A DNA stretch of 6,356 nucleotides, from the NCBI GenBank assembly GCA_002281005.1, contig NCFD01000101.1:1-6356 (forward strand), given 5' to 3'. This stretch comes from Acidocella sp. 35-58-6. GTDB lineage: Bacteria; Pseudomonadota; Alphaproteobacteria; Acetobacterales; Acetobacteraceae. This document shows, in pieces, positions 1-6,356 of the stretch. How positions within the stretch are numbered: the stretch's first letter is position 1; each line of letters starts with the position of its first letter. A program made the position numbers and the translations under genes. Below the pieces are notes generated by a model that was not told the origin of the DNA, did not search any database, and saw only the letters and a program-made list of their open reading frames with translations.

Positions 1-655
1 CGATCTGCATATGGGCTCAGGCGCATTGTTGCTCGGTGCCAAAACCGGACCCGGTTTACGCATGGCTCTGGAAGCACCAGACCGGGTTGATCAGGTCTTC
101 ATGGAGCGGGCGGCACTTCCCGTTGACGAGCGATTATTTGTGCTCTCAAGCGAGGAAAAACTCAGTGACCCGTTGAATTATGTGCCCGGCGCCGCGCTAA
201 AATTGATTGATGTGCTGCGGGTTCGGTATAACTTTGTCGTAACTGATGTGGCGTTCATGCCAATGCTGGTGAACCATGATCTGCTCGAATATTCGCACCA
301 GCGGATCATTGTGATGGACCCGACTCTGGCTTCGGTTCGCGACACGTTACGATTGATCAGTATGCCTAACGGGCCGTGGCAAACACAATCGCCGACCATT
401 TTGTTGAACAGGCAGGGCCGCCCCGGCGGACTCACCCGCAAGCAAATCGAAGATGCCTTGAAAAGCAAAATCCACGTCGTGATCCCGGATTTACCCAAAC
501 AGATGAATGAGAGTGCCAGTTTCGGTAATCCCGCAGTAGTTGAGCGCGGGCCATTCCGGCAGGGAATTACTGATTTAGCACGTGAGGCCGGGTTTACCAG
601 CGTGCGCGATGACCAGGGCGCGCCGCCACCAGAAGACGTGATGCCGATCTGGTAA
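1..655 (+). CDS. cpaE: CpaE/TadZ-like pilus assembly ATPase, C-terminal part (5' end off window)
   Basis: This is the C-terminal part of a MinD/ParA-like protein of the CpaE/TadZ family, which helps place and assemble the tad/flp type IVc pilus at the inner membrane or cell pole. The open frame runs in from the left edge: codons before the ATG at 11 read Asp-Leu-His and join to MGSGALLLG, matching the family pattern DLDLQFGTGAL. The ATG at 11 is therefore probably internal. Counting from that Met, the family signature GLRMALEAPDRVDQVFMERA (residues 15-34) and LFVLSSEE (42-49) are clear, followed by a Walker-B-like strand FVVTDVAF with Asp79 and a late strand HVVIPDLPK. The P-loop would lie upstream and is not visible. 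About 217 codons are present, against roughly 400 residues for a full protein with its N-terminal receiver-like domain. It ends at TAA 653-655 and faces the threonine lyase gene tail to tail. The family call is from memory of the motifs; the gene symbol is less certain than the family. Confidence 0.82.
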   Translation, partial: DLHMGSGALLLGAKTGPGLRMALEAPDRVDQVFMERAALPVDERLFVLSSEEKLSDPLNYVPGAALKLIDVLRVRYNFVVTDVAFMPMLVNHDLLEYSHQRIIVMDPTLASVRDTLRLISMPNGPWQTQSPTILLNRQGRPGGLTRKQIEDALKSKIHVVIPDLPKQMNESASFGNPAVVERGPFRQGITDLAREAGFTSVRDDQGAPPPEDVMPIW

Positions 656-670
656 CCGGCGCGTAGGCCG

Positions 671-712
671 CTAAACCCGCCTTAACACGTAGGCTTCACG
701 CAGAGCGGCTTC
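671..712 (-). other. Out-of-frame remnant of the threonine lyase C-terminus
   Basis: Directly downstream of the lyase TGA (713-711), a different frame read from base 712 gives EAALREAYVLRRV and then TAG at 673-671; including the two codons before it, the stretch reads LVEAALREAYVLRRV. This resembles the end of the ACT domain in related lyases, which from memory is of the form EIVAALRAAGFxVRxV, and the main frame breaks off just before that segment. The simplest reading is a small deletion or frameshift that removed about eight residues around the join and left the old tail out of frame. A chance ORF is possible because the segment is very short. It lies in the 55-base gap between the converging stop codons. 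Confidence 0.45.
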
Positions 713-1844
713 AACGAGCCTCGATCATGATCTCAAGCTGGGCATCCTGCACTGATGGTGAGGAAAATAGGCGATGATGCGCCACTTCAATAATATTCCC
801 GCCGCGAGTGCCAATGCGCGATGCGATGTCGGCCAACATGCCAGGCCGGTCGGGCATCTCCAGCACCACCCGCAGCAAGCGGCCATCGCGCAGCAGGTTG
901 CGCATCAAGGTGTTGGCCAAAATCCGCGGGTCGATGTTGCCACCGCAGATGGGAATGCCGACGCGCTTGCCGCGGAAACGCTCCGGGTAGGCCAGTACCG
1001 CTGCTAATCCGGCAGCCCCAGCCCCCTCGGCTACCTGCTTGGCACCTTCAACGAGCAGCGCGATGGCTTGCTCCACGGCGTGCTCGGAAACCACCAGAAC
1101 TTCAATATTGTGGCTTTTCAGAATTTCCAGCGGGTTCAGCCCAATATCGCGCACCGCAATGCCCTCGGCGATAGTGGGGCCGCCGACATGGATCGGTTGG
1201 TGCGCCAGCGCCTGAGCGAAAGCGGAATAATTCTCAACTTCGACGCCAACCAGATCAAGCTCCGGCTTCATGGCACGGGCCACGATGGCGGAACCAGACA
1301 ACAACCCACCGCCGCCTGTTGCTACTGTCATCGCCTGTAAATTTGGCACATCCTGCAACATTTCCAGCGCCATGGTGCCTTGGCCAGCCATCACCGCAGG
1401 GTCGTCATACGGGTGGATGAAAACATAGCCGTGCTTTTCAGCCAGGTAATGCGCATGAGCGGCGGACTCGGCCAGCATCTCACCATGCAGCACCACCTCC
1501 GCCCCCCAGGCGGCGGTGCGGGTAACCTTGGTGGCGGGGGTAAAAATCGGCATGACAATGGTGGCCTTGATACCAGCCAGTGCAGCGTGCCGGGCTACCG
1601 CCTGCGCATGGTTGCCGGCTGACATGGCAATCACCCCGGCCTTTCTCTCGGCCTCAGTGAGCAGGGCGATGCGGTTGGCGGCACCCCGCTCTTTGAATGC
1701 CCCCGTGGCCTGTAAATGGTCGTATTTCAGGTAAATTTCGGCGCCAGTGGCCTTGCTCAGCGCATCGGAGCGCAGAAACGGCGAGCGGATGACAGCGCCT
1801 TCGATCCGCTTGGCAGCGGCCTCAACGTCCTGGAATGTGATCAT
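711..1844 (-). CDS. ilvA: Threonine ammonia-lyase (threonine dehydratase) with truncated C-terminal ACT domain
   Basis: PLP-dependent fold-type II enzyme that deaminates L-threonine to 2-oxobutanoate and ammonia, feeding isoleucine synthesis or threonine breakdown in the cytosol. The PLP lysine is Lys51 in TGAFKERGA. The SAGNHAQ loop (75-81), the phosphate-binding GGGGLLSG loop (177-184) and CGGNID (300-305) are all present. An ACT regulatory domain starts near residue 323 (LRVVLEMPDRPGMLADIA). At 377 residues it is shorter than the roughly 400-415 I expect for single-ACT family members: it stops at MIEAR-TGA, before the last helix and strand of the ACT fold (see the 671-712 entry). The ATG at 1844-1842 is 5 bases past the greA stop, with AGGG overlapping that stop codon only 3 bases from the ATG, so translational coupling to greA is likely. 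ilvA is the common label, but single-ACT enzymes resemble the catabolic tdcB-like branch, so biosynthetic and catabolic roles cannot be separated here. Confidence 0.93.
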   Translation of the reverse strand: MITFQDVEAAAKRIEGAVIRSPFLRSDALSKATGAEIYLKYDHLQATGAFKERGAANRIALLTEAERKAGVIAMSAGNHAQAVARHAALAGIKATIVMPIFTPATKVTRTAAWGAEVVLHGEMLAESAAHAHYLAEKHGYVFIHPYDDPAVMAGQGTMALEMLQDVPNLQAMTVATGGGGLLSGSAIVARAMKPELDLVGVEVENYSAFAQALAHQPIHVGGPTIAEGIAVRDIGLNPLEILKSHNIEVLVVSEHAVEQAIALLVEGAKQVAEGAGAAGLAAVLAYPERFRGKRVGIPICGGNIDPRILANTLMRNLLRDGRLLRVVLEMPDRPGMLADIASRIGTRGGNIIEVAHHRLFSSPSVQDAQLEIMIEAR

Positions 1845-1849
1845 TTGCC

Positions 1850-2323
1850 CTAGCCGTAAGTGATTTTGAGGATCTCATAGGTTCTGTCGCCGCTGGGGGC
1901 GGGCACTGACACAGTATCGCCCACCCGCTTAGCGATCAGCGCCTTAGCCAGCGGAGAGGTAATTGAGAGCCGGGCCTGTTTCACATCGGCCTCATGCATA
2001 CCCACGATCTGGTAGGTGACTTCCCTCTCAGAGTCCTCATCCAGCAGCAGGATGCTGGCACCAAACATCACGGTGTCACCCGAAAGGGCGGCAGGGTCGA
2101 TGACTTCAGCCGCTGAGGTAATCTCTTCCAACTCGGCAATCCGGCCTTCAACAAACGACTGGCGTTCGCGCGCGGCATGATATTCGGCGTTTTCCGAGAG
2201 GTCGCCGTGGGCGCGAGCCTCAGCGATGGCACGAATAATAGCAGGACGCTCCTGAGCCTTGAGCATCCGAAGCTCATCCTCGAGGGCAATCAATCCAGCC
2301 GCGGTCATAGGAAATTTCTGCAA
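1850..2323 (-). CDS. greA: Transcription elongation factor GreA, TTG start
   Basis: GreA binds in the RNA polymerase secondary channel and stimulates cleavage of the 3' end of backtracked transcripts. The 157 residues match the usual length of about 158. The N-terminal antiparallel coiled coil covers roughly residues 8-75. Its tip carries GDLSENAEYHAARERQ with Asp41 and Glu44, the acidic pair that helps hold the catalytic Mg2+ in E. coli GreA, at the same residue numbers. The C-terminal FKBP-like half runs from about residue 80 to ITYG. The start chosen is TTG at 2323-2321, giving MQKFPMTAAG, which fits the family opening MEKIPMTxxG; AGGAG lies 6 bases upstream. The ATG at codon 6 has no ribosome-binding site and would cut conserved residues. 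The gene follows carB after a terminator and is joined closely to the downstream lyase gene. Its promoter was not identified. Confidence 0.96.
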   Translation of the reverse strand: MQKFPMTAAGLIALEDELRMLKAQERPAIIRAIAEARAHGDLSENAEYHAARERQSFVEGRIAELEEITSAAEVIDPAALSGDTVMFGASILLLDEDSEREVTYQIVGMHEADVKQARLSITSPLAKALIAKRVGDTVSVPAPSGDRTYEILKITYG

Positions 2324-2329
2324 CTTGGT

Positions 2330-2335
2330 CTCCTC
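2330..2335 (-). promoter_or_regulatory. Shine-Dalgarno of greA that decides the TTG start
   Basis: On the minus strand the bases read GAGGAG, then ACCAAG, then TTG. This is a near-perfect Shine-Dalgarno core 6 bases before the TTG at 2323-2321. The competing ATG five codons later is preceded by CAGAAATTTCCT, with no purine-rich match. The site therefore supports the non-ATG start. Confidence 0.8.
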
Positions 2336-2351
2336 GGCCAGGGGGTGGCCG
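2335..2351 (-). promoter_or_regulatory. Small hairpin abutting the greA ribosome-binding site
   Basis: The minus strand reads CGGCCA, loop CCCCC, TGGCCG: a perfect 6-bp GC-rich stem whose last base is the first G of the greA Shine-Dalgarno stretch. It has no U-tract, so it is not a terminator. It may help set translation initiation of greA or protect the 5' end of the message; that role is inferred from position only. Confidence 0.4.
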
Positions 2352-2364
2352 ATGGGTGAAGGTT

Positions 2365-2405
2365 AAAACAACAAGCGCCGCCTGGCCCGCGAAGGCCCGG
2401 CGACG
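2365..2405 (-). terminator. Rho-independent terminator after carB
   Basis: Starting 2 bases past the carB TGA, the minus strand reads CGTCGCCGGGCC, loop TTCGCG, then GGCCAGGCGGCG. The arms pair over 12 positions with one G-A mismatch and one G-T wobble. The tail is CTTGTTGTTTT, a fair U-rich run. This should end much of the carAB transcript before greA. The tail is interrupted by G and C, so some read-through into greA is likely. On the opposite strand the hairpin is followed by GTTTC, so it is oriented for minus-strand transcription. Confidence 0.82.
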
Positions 2406-2407
2406 TT

Positions 2408-5400
2408 TCAAAAAGAGTGGGGAAAGTACGACTGAAGCGGCGCAACTTCAAGACTGCCCGATATTAAGGCCGCAATGGCATGGGCGGTGGCGCGGGCGGC
2501 GGCGATGGTGGTGAAGTTTGGCACCTGGTGGGTCAGGGCGGAGCGGCGAATATCAAAGCTATCCGCCACCGATTGCGCCCCGTGGGCGGTGTTGATGACC
2601 AGTTGGATCTCGCCCGAGCGGATGGCATCCACGCAATGTGGACGGCCTTCCAGCACTTTGTTCACCGATTTCACCGGGATTCCCGCCTTGGCGATGTGTG
2701 CCGCTGTGCCCCGGGTAGCCAGAATCGAGAAACCCATCTCGGAAAGCCTGCGTGCCACAGGCACGATGGCGGCTTTGTCGGTCTCCTTCACCGAGAGGAA
2801 CGCGGTGCCCGAAAGCGGAAGCTTCACCCCCGCGCCTAACTGGGCTTTGGCGAAGGCGCGGGCAAAACTGGTATCGAGACCCATCACCTCGCCGGTGGAT
2901 TTCATCTCCGGCCCCAGCAGCGTGTCGATATTGGGGAAGCGGGCAAACGGGAACACCGCCTCCTTCACCGCCACATGCCGCAGCGCCACTGAATCATCGA
3001 GCTTGAAGGACGCCAGTTTTTCACCAGCCATCACGCGGGCGCCAATTTTGGCAACCGCCACGCCGGTGGCTTTGGCAACAAACGGCACGGTACGCGAGGC
3101 GCGTGGGTTGACTTCCAGCACGTAAATCAAATCGTTCTGGATGGCGTACTGCACATTCATCAGCCCCACCACACCCAGCGCTTTGGCCATGGCTTCGGTT
3201 TCGGCGCGTAATTCGGCCACGATGGCGGGGGAGAGCGAGTAGGGTGGGATCGAGCAGGCGGAATCGCCGGAGTGAATCCCGGCTTCCTCAATATGCTCCA
3301 TCACACCGGCCACATACACGGTTTCGCCATCGCAGATGCAATCCACATCGACTTCCGAGGCTTCGTTCAAATAGCGGTCGATCAGCACTGGGTTTTCCGG
3401 CGAGGCCCGCACGATCTCGCGCATATAACGGGCGAGGCCGTTACGGTCGTAAACAATTTCCATCGCCCGGCCACCCAGCACGTAAGAGGGGCGGATGATG
3501 ATGGGATACCCGATCGTATCAGCAATGGTTTCGGCTTGTTCGGGCGAGCGGGCGATGCCGTTATCGGGCTGGCGCAGACCGAGCTTTTTTAACAACACCG
3601 CGAAACGCTCACGATCCTCAGCAATATCGATGGCATCTGCCGTGGTGCCGAGAATAGGGATATGGGCTTCTTCCAAAGCCTGCGAAAGTTTCAGCGGCGT
3701 CTGCCCGCCATATTGCACGATGCAACCAAGCAATTTGCCGTTTTCCTGCTCGCGGCGGATCAGCGCGATGACATCCTCCGCAAACAACGGCTCGAAATAT
3801 AAACGGTCGGAGGTGTCATAGTCAGTGGAAACTGTTTCGGGATTGCAATTGACCATGATGGTCTCATAGCCCGCATCGCGCAGCGCGTAGGCGGCGTGCA
3901 CACAGCAATAGTCGAACTCGATGCCCTGCCCAATTCTGTTGGGTCCGCCACCAAGAATGATGATTTTATCGCGGGCGGTGGGGTTGGCTTCGCAGACCGG
4001 TGCCCCGTACGCGCCTTCATAGGTGCCGTACATATAGCAAGCCGCCGAGGCGAATTCGCCGGCTGAGGTGTCGATGCGCTTATAAACCGGCGTCACGCCC
4101 ATTTTCTGGCGCGCCGTGGTGATGGTGGCTTCCTTCTGGCCGGTCAGTTCCGCCAGACGCTTATCGGCAAAGCCGAGCGCCTTCAAACGGCGCATTGCGA
4201 AAGCCTCGCGCGGCAGGCCGTGTTTTTTAACTTCGTTTTCGGCGTCGATGATTTTTTGCATCTGGTCGAGATACCAGGGGTCGAACTTGCAGGCAGCATG
4301 GATGTCCGCAATGCTCAGGCCCGCCCGTAGCGCCTGGGCGGCTATCAACAGCCTGTCCGGGCGCGGTGTGGAGAGGGCAGCACGGAAGGCGTCGGGTGTG
4401 CCATCGCCGGGAGCGGCAATTTCATCGAGGCCGGAGAGGCCGGTCTCCAAGCTGCGCAAACCCTTTTGCAGAGCTTCGGCAAAATTGCGGCCAATCGCCA
4501 TCGCTTCCCCGACTGACTTCATCGAGGTGGAGAGCAGGGCAGGGGTACCGGGGAATTTTTCGAAGGTAAAACGGGGTATTTTGATCACCACATAATCGAT
4601 CACCGGCTCGAAACTTGCCGGCGTGGCCTTGGTGATATCGTTTTTGAGCTCGTCCAGCGTGTAGCCAACCGCGAGCTTGGCGGCGATTTTGGCGATTGGG
4701 AAGCCGGTGGCTTTGGAGGCGAGTGCAGAGGAGCGCGAGACGCGGGGATTCATCTCAATCACCACCATCCGGCCATCTTCCGGGTTGATGCCGAACTGCA
4801 CGTTTGAGCCGCCGGTATCGACGCCAATTTTGCGCAAGCAGGCTATCGAGGCATCGCGCATGATCTGGTATTCTTTGTCGGTCAGCGTCAGCGCCGGGGC
4901 GACGGTCACGCTATCGCCGGTATGAACACCCATCGGGTCGATATTTTCAATCGAGCAAATGATGATGCAATTGTCAGCGCAATCGCGCACCACCTCCATC
5001 TCATATTCTTTCCAGCCGAGCACGGATTCTTCAACCAGCACTTCATCGGTGGGCGAGGCATCGAGCCCTGAGGTCACGATCTCAAAAAATTCCTCGCGGT
5101 TATAGGCAATGCCGCCGCCAGTGCCGCCGAGCGTAAAGGAAGGCCGGATAACCGCGGGCAGGCCGACAAGTTCCAAGGCGGCAGATGCTTCTTCGCGGTT
5201 ATGCGCGATCGCGGATTTGGGTCCCGCGATGCCGATTTCCGCCATCGCGTCGCGGAATTTCAAGCGGTCCTCGGCGCGGTCGATCACGTCGGCCTTCGCG
5301 CCAATCAGCTCAACACCCAGCCGTTCCAGCGTACCGGATTTCGCCAATGACATAGCGGTGTTGAGCGCGGTTTGCCCGCCCATGGTGGGCAGCAGCGCAT

Positions 5401-5650
5401 CCGGCTTTTCACGGATAATGATTTTCTCCACCATCTCCGGCGTGATCGGCTCGATGTAAGTGGCATCGGCCAATGACGGGTCGGTCATGATGGTGGCGGG
5501 GTTGGAGTTGACCAGGATAACCCGGTAGCCTTCCTCGCGCAGCGCCTTACACGCCTGCGCCCCAGAATAATCAAACTCGCAAGCCTGGCCAATGACAATC
5601 GGGCCCGCGCCGATAATCATGATGGATTTTATGTCAGTGCGTTTGGGCAT
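2408..5650 (-). CDS. carB: Carbamoyl-phosphate synthase, large subunit
   Basis: Synthetase subunit that makes carbamoyl phosphate from bicarbonate, two ATP and ammonia channelled from CarA, for pyrimidine and arginine synthesis. It is full length at 1080 residues (E. coli 1073) and opens with the near-invariant [20 protein letters not shown]. The layout is a carboxyphosphate ATP-grasp unit (about 1-400), an oligomerisation domain (about 400-555), a carbamoyl-phosphate ATP-grasp unit (about 556-940) and an MGS-like allosteric domain (about 945-1080). First-site residues Arg129, Glu215, His243, Gln285, Glu299, Asn301 and Arg303 keep E. coli numbering. Second-site Arg720, His793, Gln834, Glu846, Asn848 and Arg850 are shifted by about five. 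The allosteric domain keeps Thr979, Thr982, Lys998, Asn1020 and Thr1021, equivalent to effector-binding positions in E. coli. Small insertions relative to E. coli sit near 546-552 and 635-640. The ATG at 5650-5648 has only a weak GAG six bases upstream. It lies 56 bases after carA and ends just before a terminator. Confidence 0.99.
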   Translation of the reverse strand: MPKRTDIKSIMIIGAGPIVIGQACEFDYSGAQACKALREEGYRVILVNSNPATIMTDPSLADATYIEPITPEMVEKIIIREKPDALLPTMGGQTALNTAMSLAKSGTLERLGVELIGAKADVIDRAEDRLKFRDAMAEIGIAGPKSAIAHNREEASAALELVGLPAVIRPSFTLGGTGGGIAYNREEFFEIVTSGLDASPTDEVLVEESVLGWKEYEMEVVRDCADNCIIICSIENIDPMGVHTGDSVTVAPALTLTDKEYQIMRDASIACLRKIGVDTGGSNVQFGINPEDGRMVVIEMNPRVSRSSALASKATGFPIAKIAAKLAVGYTLDELKNDITKATPASFEPVIDYVVIKIPRFTFEKFPGTPALLSTSMKSVGEAMAIGRNFAEALQKGLRSLETGLSGLDEIAAPGDGTPDAFRAALSTPRPDRLLIAAQALRAGLSIADIHAACKFDPWYLDQMQKIIDAENEVKKHGLPREAFAMRRLKALGFADKRLAELTGQKEATITTARQKMGVTPVYKRIDTSAGEFASAACYMYGTYEGAYGAPVCEANPTARDKIIILGGGPNRIGQGIEFDYCCVHAAYALRDAGYETIMVNCNPETVSTDYDTSDRLYFEPLFAEDVIALIRREQENGKLLGCIVQYGGQTPLKLSQALEEAHIPILGTTADAIDIAEDRERFAVLLKKLGLRQPDNGIARSPEQAETIADTIGYPIIIRPSYVLGGRAMEIVYDRNGLARYMREIVRASPENPVLIDRYLNEASEVDVDCICDGETVYVAGVMEHIEEAGIHSGDSACSIPPYSLSPAIVAELRAETEAMAKALGVVGLMNVQYAIQNDLIYVLEVNPRASRTVPFVAKATGVAVAKIGARVMAGEKLASFKLDDSVALRHVAVKEAVFPFARFPNIDTLLGPEMKSTGEVMGLDTSFARAFAKAQLGAGVKLPLSGTAFLSVKETDKAAIVPVARRLSEMGFSILATRGTAAHIAKAGIPVKSVNKVLEGRPHCVDAIRSGEIQLVINTAHGAQSVADSFDIRRSALTHQVPNFTTIAAARATAHAIAALISGSLEVAPLQSYFPHSF

Positions 5651-5706
5651 GGGAGACTCGATTCAAGAAGTGAGGGGCGTGTGAGATTTATGCGTTGGCG
5701 AAGTGC

Positions 5707-6356
5707 TTAAGCCATCATCTCAACGAAGCGTTTGAACAAATATGAAGAATCCGAAGGCCCCGGCGAAGCTTCCGGATGGTACTGCACCGAGAACACTCGT
5801 TTGGCCTTGCAGGCGATCCCCTCGTTCGAGCCATCAAACAGGCTCTTATGCGTCACGTCCACGCCCTCCGGCAGCGAGGCTTCATCCACGGCGAACCCAT
5901 GATTCTGAGAGGTAATCTCCACCTTGCCAGTGGTTAGATCCTGTACCGGCTGGTTGGCACCGCGATGGCCGCGCTCCAGCTTGTAGGTTTTGCCGCCCAG
6001 CGCCGTCGCCAATAGTTGATGCCCCAGGCAAATGCCGAAAATAGGCACGCCGGCGGCCATCACGCCTTGAATGGCAGGAACGGCATATTCTGCCGTCGCC
6101 GCCGGGTCGCCGGGGCCGTTCGAGAGAAATACACCGTCCGGCTTGTGGCGCAGAATATCCTCAGCCTTGGAGGTAGCAGGCACCACAATTACCTTGCAGC
6201 CGGATGACGCTAGGCTGCGCAGAATATTGCGCTTGGCACCGTAATCCACCGCCACCACCAGCTTGCTGGTATCGGGGTCGGCAAAGCCACTCTCCCAACT
6301 CCAGGTGCCAGCGCTCCATTCATAGCTCTGGGTGCAGGAAACTTCGCGGGCCAAAT
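5707..6356 (-). CDS. carA: Carbamoyl-phosphate synthase, small (glutaminase) subunit, C-terminal part
   Basis: Glutamine amidotransferase subunit that hydrolyses glutamine and passes ammonia to CarB. The gene runs off the right edge, so only the last 215 whole codons are visible; the TTG at 6354-6352 is an internal Leu (LAREV matches LAKEV in E. coli), not a start. Numbering from that Leu, the class I amidotransferase domain begins with VVAVDYGAKRNILR (33-46) and has the oxyanion-region loop LSNGPGDPA (77-85), the nucleophile Cys109 in GICLGHQ, the motif SQNHGFAVDEA, and His193 and Glu195 in VQYHPEASPGP. The Cys-His spacing of 84 residues equals that of E. coli Cys269-His353, so the catalytic triad is intact. 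The N-terminal CPSase small-subunit domain, the gene start and any carAB promoter or attenuator are outside the window. The stop is TAA at 5709-5707, and carB follows in the same direction, so the two are very likely one transcript. Confidence 0.98.
   Translation of the reverse strand, partial: LAREVSCTQSYEWSAGTWSWESGFADPDTSKLVVAVDYGAKRNILRSLASSGCKVIVVPATSKAEDILRHKPDGVFLSNGPGDPAATAEYAVPAIQGVMAAGVPIFGICLGHQLLATALGGKTYKLERGHRGANQPVQDLTTGKVEITSQNHGFAVDEASLPEGVDVTHKSLFDGSNEGIACKAKRVFSVQYHPEASPGPSDSSYLFKRFVEMMA

Noticed and set aside
656..710. Possible terminator hairpins between the converging genes (AGGC/GCCT at 665-682; GCCGCT/AGCGGC at 667-709)
   Set aside because: Stems are only 4-6 bp, one with a loop of about 31 bases, and neither is followed by a U-tract on either strand.
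2355..2405. Minus-strand greA promoter using TTGTTG in the terminator tail as a -35 box
   Set aside because: At 17 bases downstream the sequence is CGGCCA, not a -10 box; no other pair with proper spacing was found.
2475..3125. Long plus-strand open frame of 216 codons opposite carB
   Set aside because: It is antisense to the conserved carB coding sequence, has the composition expected of a GC-rich shadow frame, and no recognisable domain.
4116..4595. Plus-strand open frame of 159 codons opposite carB
   Set aside because: Antisense shadow of the oligomerisation domain of carB, with no recognisable motif and no convincing upstream ribosome-binding site.
5651..5706. Regulatory element or small gene in the carA-carB gap
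   Set aside because: Only a short direct repeat (CTCAC twice) is visible; no hairpin, promoter or open frame could be supported in these 56 bases.
6352..6354. TTG as a start codon for a short stand-alone amidotransferase
   Set aside because: The residues from this codon match the interior of CarA (LAREV versus LAKEV) and the frame remains open to the window edge.

Overview
The window looks like chromosome of an alphaproteobacterium, plausibly of the Rhodospirillales/Acetobacteraceae type. The grounds are moderately high GC by eye, a TadZ/CpaE-type pilus ATPase of the alphaproteobacterial kind, a CarB with the small insertions I associate with that class, and greA directly behind carB. The lineage is inferred from protein character and gene order; no search was run.

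Layout. Bases 1-655 (+ strand) hold the 3' part of a cpaE/tadZ-like gene that enters from the left edge. Everything else is on the minus strand, read right to left: carA (5' part off the right edge, 6356-5707), a 56-base gap, complete carB (5650-2408), a strong intrinsic terminator (2405-2365), then greA (TTG start, 2323-1850) and an ACT-domain threonine ammonia-lyase, ilvA-like (1844-711), whose start lies 5 bases past the greA stop. The lyase and cpaE genes converge, with 55 bases between their stop codons. No tRNA, rRNA, CRISPR array, insertion sequence or phage gene was seen. The longest stretch without a gene is 84 bases.

Function. CarA (glutamine amidotransferase) and CarB (two ATP-grasp units plus an MGS-like allosteric domain) together make carbamoyl phosphate for pyrimidine and arginine synthesis. 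All catalytic residues checked are present. GreA rescues backtracked RNA polymerase. The lyase deaminates threonine to 2-oxobutanoate, the entry step to isoleucine or a catabolic step. The CpaE-like protein belongs to a separate tad/flp pilus locus to the left.

This is mostly ordinary housekeeping DNA and I see no sign of an undescribed system. The best second-look item is the 3' end of the threonine lyase gene. The protein stops part-way through its ACT domain, and what looks like the missing C-terminus lies directly downstream in another frame. The TTG start of greA and the hairpins around it come next.
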